Origin: Arthrinium phaeospermum | Lineage: Eukaryota; Ascomycota; Sordariomycetes; Amphisphaeriales; Apiosporaceae | NCBI GenBank assembly: GCA_006503535.1 | Contig: QYRS01000016.1 | Location: 310,001 to 374,000 of the forward strand | Direction of reading: 5' to 3' | Length of the DNA stretch: 64,000 bases | Shown here: in pieces, positions 56,501 through 64,000 of the stretch | Layout of the letters: the number at the start of each line of letters is the position of its first letter | How positions within the stretch are numbered: position 1 is the stretch's first letter | Notes under the pieces: model-generated | What the model saw: the letters and a program-made list of their open reading frames with translations, nothing else | What the model was told of the DNA's origin: nothing | The model's database searches: none | Made by a program: the position numbers and the translations under genes

Positions 56501-57057
56501 AACGTCGAGGGCGATCAATACGTCTGTGCCGGTCACGTAAGTTTTCTGCCACCCCAACCGCCCCGCGATGTATCAGACGGAGCGTAGGAGCTTTTAGTAC
56601 TGACCTCTGACTGACGGGCCACCAGGTGCGGAACCTCCACTGCCTTGGCGAGATCCTGGACGCGGCGGCGGCGCAGCACGTCATGAAGCCCGCTTGGATC
56701 CAGGAGTTTGTCGATGCGGCGCATCCGGGCGACACGGCCCTGGGGCAGGCGCTCGCAGATAACATAAGACGAGCGAGGGGGCTGCCGCTCGGTACAACAC
56801 TACAACGGGGACGGGCCACGATCCCGCTCGCCGGCATCGACGTGCCGTTCCACTCGAGCCGGCTGCAGCCCGGCGTGCCCGCCATGCGCGACTTCCTGCG
56901 CGCCCGCGTCCGGCCCGAGGGCGTGCGCCCCGACCGGCTCGTCGGCCGCTATATACCCAACGTCGTGGGCCGGCCGTTTTCCCTCGGCGGGGCTTTCATT
57001 GAAGAGGCGGCTGAGATTACGCAGAGCCCGGTTTTGAATAGGCTGGTGTGTGGGTGA
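50565..57057 (+). CDS. Fungal fatty acid synthase beta subunit, metabolite-type
   Basis: Supplies acetyl transfer, enoyl reduction, dehydration and malonyl/palmitoyl transfer to the FAS; 2,084 residues. Exons 50565-55782, 55867-56355, 56421-56536 and 56626-57057. I start at the ATG at 50565 (MACSDEATSS), the first ATG of the frame. The acetyltransferase has Ser292 in GATGHSQGIVLAA. The flavin enoyl reductase, about residues 610-845, reads PPIIVAGMTPTTVPWDFVA, TIGAGVPS and QWTGGRGGGHHSCEDFH. The hot-dog dehydratase end has LSGDCNPIHLSP and IMHGMYTA near residues 1590-1625. The transferase domain starts FTGQGSQSPGMGM and holds Ser1846 (FAGHSLGEYGAL); its late part, VRNLHCLGEILD, requires the last exon. 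All domains expected of a beta subunit are present and intact, close to the usual 2,050 residues. It lies 23 kb from FAS alpha, at the right end of the cluster. Confidence 0.96.
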
Positions 57058-57594
57058 TGAGGAGGAGAAACTGCGGCTGGGTAAATATCAAGTAGCTTAC
57101 AATAAACCGAAGACTTAGTTATTTTAATCAAGAAGAAAAGTGTGTAGATTAGTCTTGGACAGGTGAGAGTTTGAAAGAAACTCAATGCGCAACAATTAGT
57201 CGAAACACTTCGCATAGGCCGTGTCAGTTCAGAATCGGGTTCCGAGATGTGCCATTATGGCAGCAGAAATATCATTTCAGCCAATGAGGAGCCGGACAGA
57301 CCACTTTCCTTGAGAGTGACTCCACATAGGTCGGGGCAAACTTGACACCTCGGTTGGCCCCTCAGTGTTCCCAGACACCCTCAACTATTCGCTGAAGCCA
57401 ACCAACTTTTTGACACCCTCTTTCGTTAGCAAGGACATCTTCCTAAGTCATCAAGGCTACTTCTCTATATACGGTCTTCCTTCCTACGCTTCGTATCCTG
57501 CTGTCCCGCATACCCCGCTTTCCCACATCAGCAGTCATACTCACCTGTCGTAGAGGCTACAACCAAACGCTTAGCGGGTGCCTATCATCGCGAC
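57058..57594. other. Intergenic: FAS beta 3' side and HET-E-like promoter
   Basis: Marks the probable right border of the cluster. No gene seen. Confidence 0.6.
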
Positions 57595-59527
57595 ATGCGT
57601 CTTCTTCACACTAGTACCTTGACTCTGAAGTTTTTCCCTGGTGAGAACAAGCCCCAGTATGCCATCTTATCGCATACTTGGGGAGATGAAGAGGTTCTCT
57701 TCCAAGATATCGGTCCTGACGGGTTGGCTTCGCCACACGAAAGATCACCAGAGGCCCAGCCGAAGAAAGGTCTTGCTAAGGTCCTGGGAAGCGCTTGGTT
57801 GGCCAAAAGCAACGGTTACGATTGGATTTGGATCGACACGTGTTGCATTGACAAGTCGAGCAGCGCGGAGCTCTCTGAAGCCATCAACTCCATGTTTAGG
57901 TGGTATGCAGAGTCCGCCGTTTGTTACGCATACCTGAGCGATGTCCATGAATCAGGAACGCACCGACTTGGCTATTCTCGCTGGTTTAGTCGGGGGTGGA
58001 CGCTGCAAGAGTTGATCGCGCCGCCGAACGTGGAGTTCTACAATGCGTCGTGGAGTTTCGTGGGTCATAGAAACTCGCTAGCATTGAAGATCGGGGAGAT
58101 CAGTGGCATTGACCAGTCCATTCTGAGGCATGGCCATCACCGACGTTGTGCCTTTGTTGAGTTCGTGCGAGTTTCGTCACCCGCGAAACCCATTTCAACG
58201 CCTTGCGACTGTGAACACGATCGTTCGCCGAGTGAATACGGATACTATAGCCTTACGGCCCTGTTGTCCAGGTTCAGTGTTGCTACGAGGATGTTCTGGG
58301 CATCCCAGAGGGAGACGACCAGGAAAGAAGATCTGTCGTATTGCCTGCTGGGTTTGTTCAACGTGAACATGCCCCTAATCTACGGCGAAGGGGAAAGGGC
58401 CTTTTCTCGACTTCTGAAGGAAATCGCGCAAACCTCAAACGACCAGTCAATGCTGGCATGGAATGATCCCAGTGATGTTTATGATGGGCGGTTTTCATAC
58501 CCTGCGGGCCCGGAGTTTTATCCCTTTAGCTTCATCCATCACAACGTGAGACCTGGGGCCTCAACAAGCACCCTACTTGTTACACCCCGCGGTTTGGAAG
58601 CAACTCTATTGCTATGCCCATGGAAGGATACTACAACAAACCCTAAAGAAACAGCAGATAAATTGACAAGATACATTGGTATCCTGGATTGTACAATCAA
58701 CGGCGATGTACTAACCCGGCCAGCTCTAATCCTGGACCGGGTAGGGGACGACGAAGATATGGAGTTTCAACGGGCTGAAGGGCGGCCTATCCACGTCGTG
58801 CAGGCTGGGAAAACTGCACATACAAGCAATGACTGGGGGACTGCTGACGGGAAAAGTACTTGACCTTCCCATATGGAAATTGTGTCTGCTGATCTGACAT
58901 TTTATAGTCTCAACCAAAAACGTGTTTGAAGCCGAACTCAACTTCGCGGAGGCCAAGAAGAAAACCATCCTGGTTCATGGCTTCTTTGGCAGTCAGGGGT
59001 GGGCGACAGACCAGCCAGCTCGAGAAGTCCGGATCACATTGGATAGTGACTTGAGCTATCGCGTTACCCACTGTGTACCGGACTTCCGATCTGACCCAGA
59101 GACCGGCAATTCAATAGTCACCTTGATGCCTCTTTCCGGTCATGACAATTTCGTCTTCGTGGAAAGCCCTTTTGCGCCTCCCTTTGTAGTCATGTGGACA
59201 TTGACATGGTGCAAAGTCAACGACATAGATAACGTCAGAGCAGGCGTGCTCTCGCTTGAGATACCAGACAGTGAGCAATGGCCTCCAGAGGAGGTTTGGG
59301 AGAAAGCGAAGTACATAGCTCAGTCAGGGGCGATCGGAAGCCCATTCAGTAACTGTCTATGTTGGGATCGGCTCAGACGTACGAAAGTGTCACAACACAC
59401 GCTGAAGCGAGACGGGTTCGAAATGACAGCGGATCTCGTAGAGAAAAGCTTCTTGTCACAGTCCACGATCGAGCTTCAAATAAGTATCACAAAGCCCGGC
59501 TCCGCTTCTATTGGACCTCAGCAGTAG
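57595..59527 (+). CDS. HET-domain protein, HET-E/HET-D type N-terminus
   Basis: A 626-residue protein of the vegetative-incompatibility group. Exons 57595-58855 and 58908-59527. The N-terminus MRLLHTSTLTLKFF and YAILSHTWGDEEVLFQDI open the HET domain; WIWIDTCCIDKSSSAELSEA is its core, then SRWFSRGWTLQELIAPPNVE. The block RKEDLSYCLLGLFNVNMPLI YGEGERAF follows. Between SILRHGHH and FSVATRMFWASQRETTR lies an extra stretch of about 45 residues (residues about 180-225) rich in Pro, Ser and Cys that the family usually lacks; no in-frame intron with GT-AG ends removes it. No NACHT or WD40 region follows; instead the second exon has no domain I recognise. The gene flanks the cluster on its right, as the first HET gene does at some distance on its left. 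Confidence 0.88.
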
Positions 59528-60637
59528 GGACTTGGCATGATTGAAGAGAGGACCTGGGGTGGGTGAAGCATTGAGCAGTTGCTCAGAGGATTACGTTACT
59601 TGCGGAGTGGTTTCTCTTAAGTGTCGTAAATTTTGGCTCGACACCAGCCAAATCTAGTAGAAATTCCAGACTCAGAGAGCAGGTTACCGTCAAGATTGTG
59701 AACTCAATATATACAATGCCATTATACCCAATGTCTTTTAAATCCTCAGACACGAATCAATGACCCTGATGGATCAAAAAACCTTGTTGGCAGCCTCCGG
59801 AGAATGCGAGAAAGCGCTCTTCGTCACGGTGACTCAAAGGCTCGCAATAAGTCATGCCATAGAACGAAGTGTATACGGCCAGGGGGCCAATCTTTACCTC
59901 GTCACGCGAATGGAAAGATATTAAGCGTGCATTTTATCAGTAAGAGGTATCAATTCAGATATTCAGTTTCCGTCACTTGATTGATGATGATATTTAAAGC
60001 CAAGATGCATTGGTCAAATAGGGGTTGAAAATGTGTGGCTGATGAGCTGAGGCTAAGGCTTGAGCGTGTCAGCCACAGTCGGTGAGGTCATGTTTTTTAG
60101 GGGTCATGGAGTGCTTTGCTGCTGCTGGACCAGCGACCCCGCCAAGCTCGCGACGAGGGATTCGAGCTCGTCGTGGGGTCAAATGGTGCAACTCGATGCG
60201 ACGACTGCAGCTGAGTCACGCTACATCACGGTAGATCAGCATCTCACGACATTCTAGAAGCCCCAAACGAACATTTTATTCTCCGGATCGGGGACTCTCC
60301 GCATGAAAATTGGGTTGGCATTCGCATTGGCTTATGACACAGCAAGCAGGCGGTGCCGGGACCAGCTACGACATTTTCCTCCGGTCGGACTTAACGAACG
60401 CAACGCTCCAGAATATAAAAACCCACGATTTTACGCCAGTCAGCTAGGTTTCAGATGAAGAAGGTGCCGTGCACAGTCACTTCCCCATTCCTCCTGCAAT
60501 CGAAGACTCGATCCTTCTTCGCGCCTTCCAATCAATCGATTACCACGAGACTCGGCATTTCCCGATCGTACCTTCCACTTCAACCTCAACTACAGACCAT
60601 CCGAACCCGAACACAAACCCAACAAAACACCCGCACC
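59528..60637. other. Intergenic: HET 3' side and RpiA promoter/leader
   Basis: Contains the TATA box at 60414-60420 and a CA-rich leader to the start at 60638. Nothing else recognised. Confidence 0.6.
60414..60420 (+). promoter_or_regulatory. TATA box of ribose-5-phosphate isomerase gene
   Basis: TATAAAA, 35-41 nt before an ATG at 60455 and 218-224 nt before 60638. The close distance to 60455 makes that ATG part of, or upstream of, the transcript start, which supports 60638 as the coding start. Confidence 0.55.
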
Positions 60638-61625
60638 ATGTCGACAAAGAACACCGCCATGGAGTCTTATCCCCCACCGCCCGTAAACATGGCAGGCGAT
60701 CTTGTCGAGTCCGCCAAGCGCGCTGCCGCACAGCAGGCGGTGCGCGACCACCTCAAGCCCGACTACACGCACATCGGCATCGGGTCCGGCTCGACCATCA
60801 AGTACGTCGTCGAGACCATTGCGGCCATGCCCAAGGAAATCACCTCCAAGATGCATTTCGTGCCCACCGGTAGCCAGTCGCGCGACCTGATCCTCCACGC
60901 CAAGCTGCCCCTCGTGACGACCGAGACCCTCGTCCTCGAGAAGGGACCCGTCCCCAACCTCCAGTTCATCGACGTCTGCTTCGACGGCGCCGACGAGGTC
61001 GACCCGGAGCTCAACTGCATCAAGGGCGGCGGCGCCTGCCACTACCGGGAGAAGATGGTTGCCGTCATGAGCAAGCGCTTCATCTGCGTCGCTGGTACGT
61101 TTTTCTTACTGTCTCACCTTACTTTCTCGTGCCATGTCCCCGGTGCGGAATAAGAAAACTAATGCACATTTCCCACGACACACAGACTACCGCAAAAAGG
61201 TCCCCAACCTGCTGACAGGCTGGCCCGGCATCCCCGTCGAAGTGTACCCCGAGGATACCGAGTACGTACGCCTGAGCCTGGTCCAAATGGGCTCGCGCAA
61301 CCCGTATGTGCGGTCCGGTCTGCCCGGCAAGGCGGGCCCCGTCGTGACGGACAACGGCAACAACCTCATCGACGCGCCCTTCCCGCCCCTGCTGCTCAAC
61401 AGCGAGCATGAGCGCGAGGACCACGACAACGGCCTGTACACGGTCGAGTCGCTGGGCCGCCACATCAGCGACATTAAGGGAGTGTTCGCGATTGGCCTGT
61501 TCAGCGGTCTCACGGGCCCCGAGGCCAAGGATCAACGAAAGAAGGGTGGCGAGAAGCCTGTCATGGTCTATTTCGGTATGCAGGACGGGTCCGTCCAGAC
61601 AATGGAGTCTAGCAGCCGACACTAG
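60638..61625 (+). CDS. Ribose-5-phosphate isomerase A
   Basis: Interconverts ribose-5-phosphate and ribulose-5-phosphate in the non-oxidative pentose phosphate pathway, in the cytosol. Exons 60638-61094 and 61186-61625 give 298 residues. Family motifs: GIGSGSTIKYVVE (phosphate loop), FVPTGSQSRDLI, FDGADEVDPELN (catalytic Asp region), KGGGACHYREKMVA and, after the intron, DYRKKVPNLL, then VTDNGNNLIDA. The start at 60638 was preferred because the 60 codons between an upstream in-frame ATG (60455) and it read like a CA-rich leader, not a conserved domain. Housekeeping gene outside the cluster. Confidence 0.95.
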
Positions 61626-62290
61626 AGAAGGAGGGGGCTAGAGAGGCTATAGACGGGACAAAGGAAAACAATGGCTAGGGAATCAGAGAAAACTTTGGGA
61701 GTTTTAGTTAGCCGCGGGCAGGTACTGAAGCAGATAGAAAGAAAACCCGTCTGCAATCCCTACCTGATTCAAGCTCCATCGTTGCGGTGTACCTGAGAAG
61801 CATCTACTTGGGCACAGCATGGCAACATCACAAGAGTCTTCGGCAAGGATAATTGAAGAAACATTATTACATATACTAAAAGGTCATATCGGGTAACATT
61901 GCGTGGCTGCCATTGCTTCTCTTGCTCTCTTTCGCTCGTCATGCTGAAATACTACTTTGGCGCGTCTCTGCCTTGATCTCGTGAAAAAACGTTGAACTCT
62001 TCTTGCGCTGCGAAGGGAAGCCAGAGCCAGCCAGTGGGGGGACTGCGGCGGTCTGGCTACCCCTGCCTCATTATACACCATTGGGGTAGGTGGTCTGTAT
62101 TTAGTTGCGGATGATTCCTTCTTGCCTTCAGCAACGCTAGGTAGGGTGACTGGAACTTCCCCCCATGATATCGAGTTCGAAAACAAATAATAGCCCCTAG
62201 GTTGTGCAGTTTGCCCCCGTCCGCCATCGGGAGGTCGGCGAGGCGGCGGCGATGCTTGGTTGTAGCAAGAATGGGGTGTCAAGCCAAGGC
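61626..62290. other. Intergenic, convergent 3' ends of RpiA and Ypt6
   Basis: No gene recognised; open frames here on the minus strand are the 3' UTR and a read-through of the GTPase gene. Confidence 0.6.
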
Positions 62291-63408
<1,118 letters not shown>

Positions 63409-64000
63409 GATGACGGTTGTCGTAGTATGATTTTTGGTTTTCGCGTGGGAGAGCGGTTTGGGGTGTTTGGTTTGGAGGAGGTGGTGGTGGTGGTGAAGAG
63501 AAAATGCAGATATGCCAGAAGCTGCTCGTTCACCGTTGCGTCGGTTTGATGGTGGTGTATATATCGGGCGGTTTGTACGGTGGTCGGCAGACGGGCGCTT
63601 TGAACGAATTATTGAACGGGCCCTCCAATCAGGCTGGATGGAGTGTCGACTAAAACCGAGCGGTGGAAACAATGGAGAATCGTCGGATGCAGGTGGAAAG
63701 GGGTCCCTTTCTTTTCGTCGCTCGGGTCGAGTGGATCTTTTGGCGTGGCAGGAAGAGGAGACCGAAAGAGTGAGTATGTAGTGAGCAAAGTGAGAAACAG
63801 CAACAAACGAGGCCTTTAATTTTTCGCAAAGAAAGGCGGGCGGGATGGATGGATGGATGCGCTACTATTGGCGATTTAAGGGAGCAAGCAGAACAGCAGA
63901 ACAAGGGTATGATCAATTACCGTAGCGAAAAAGCAGAGAGCAGTCCAGTCAAGAGTGTTAGTTGAACAGATACAGTATTGCTACGGATAGCTATTATGTG
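63409..64000. other. Upstream region of the Ypt6 gene
   Basis: 5' UTR and promoter with pyrimidine/purine tracts (GTGGTGGTGGTGG near 63480). No further gene starts within the window. Confidence 0.6.

Noticed and set aside
60455..60637. Upstream in-frame ATG of ribose-5-phosphate isomerase, giving a mitochondrial-like extension
   Set aside because: It lies about 35 nt after the TATA box and the sequence reads like a CA-rich leader; 60638 is the better start, although a longer form is not excluded.

Overview
The window comes from the nuclear genome of a filamentous ascomycete. Genes are split by short (about 50-180 nt) GT-AG introns, coding DNA is GC-rich, and the families are typical of Pezizomycotina: HET-domain proteins, Zn2Cys6 regulators, DHA-type MFS transporters, a secreted AA9 polysaccharide monooxygenase and a two-subunit fungal fatty acid synthase. 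A 1.2 kb block of almost pure A/T with few CpA sites indicates repeat-induced point mutation (RIP). A plant-degrading Sordariomycete would fit; the species cannot be read from the window.

Layout. 1-522: 5' part of a secreted purple acid phosphatase. 523-7756: no recognisable gene, but a RIP-like AT-rich element bounded by 44-bp inverted repeats (2399-3660). 7757-14870: HET protein, AA9 LPMO, F-box protein and zinc-type alcohol dehydrogenase. 15617-57057: a secondary-metabolite cluster of roughly 40 kb. 57595-59527: a second, HET-E-like gene. 60638-63408: housekeeping ribose-5-phosphate isomerase and a Rab6/Ypt6 GTPase.

The cluster holds both subunits of a dedicated fungal FAS (alpha 22217-27414, without the usual C-terminal phosphopantetheinyl transferase; beta 50565-57057), a citrate synthase homologue (20093-21585), a 2-methylcitrate-dehydratase homologue (48347-49908), a cis-aconitate-decarboxylase (CadA) homologue (46527-48119), two TauD-family Fe(II)/2-oxoglutarate dioxygenases (40185-41366, 44589-45906), an SMP-30/gluconolactonase-type protein (38301-39584), three MFS transporters, two regulators (a dual C2HC/Zn2Cys6 protein and a classical Zn2Cys6 protein), an MDR oxidoreductase and a secreted Dabb protein. 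Inferred logic: FAS makes an acyl-CoA; the citrate synthase joins it to oxaloacetate to give an alkylcitrate; the PrpD-type enzyme dehydrates it to an alkylaconitate; the CadA-type enzyme decarboxylates that to an alkylitaconate; the dioxygenases hydroxylate it and a lactonase helps close or open lactone rings. This gene set is the one known for alkylcitrate-derived gamma-lactones of the sporothriolide family (related compounds: canadensolide, avenaciolide, ethisolide). The exact product cannot be read from sequence.

Most of the biosynthetic genes sit head to head on shared promoters (citrate synthase/FAS alpha, lactonase/TauD-1, TauD-2/decarboxylase, dehydratase/FAS beta, MFS-1/regulator). 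Several of these promoters carry CGG-N9-CCG palindromes or a shared CTCGG element that could coordinate them. Two genes (lactonase and Dabb) each carry an apparent 1-nt frameshift that should be checked for sequencing error.
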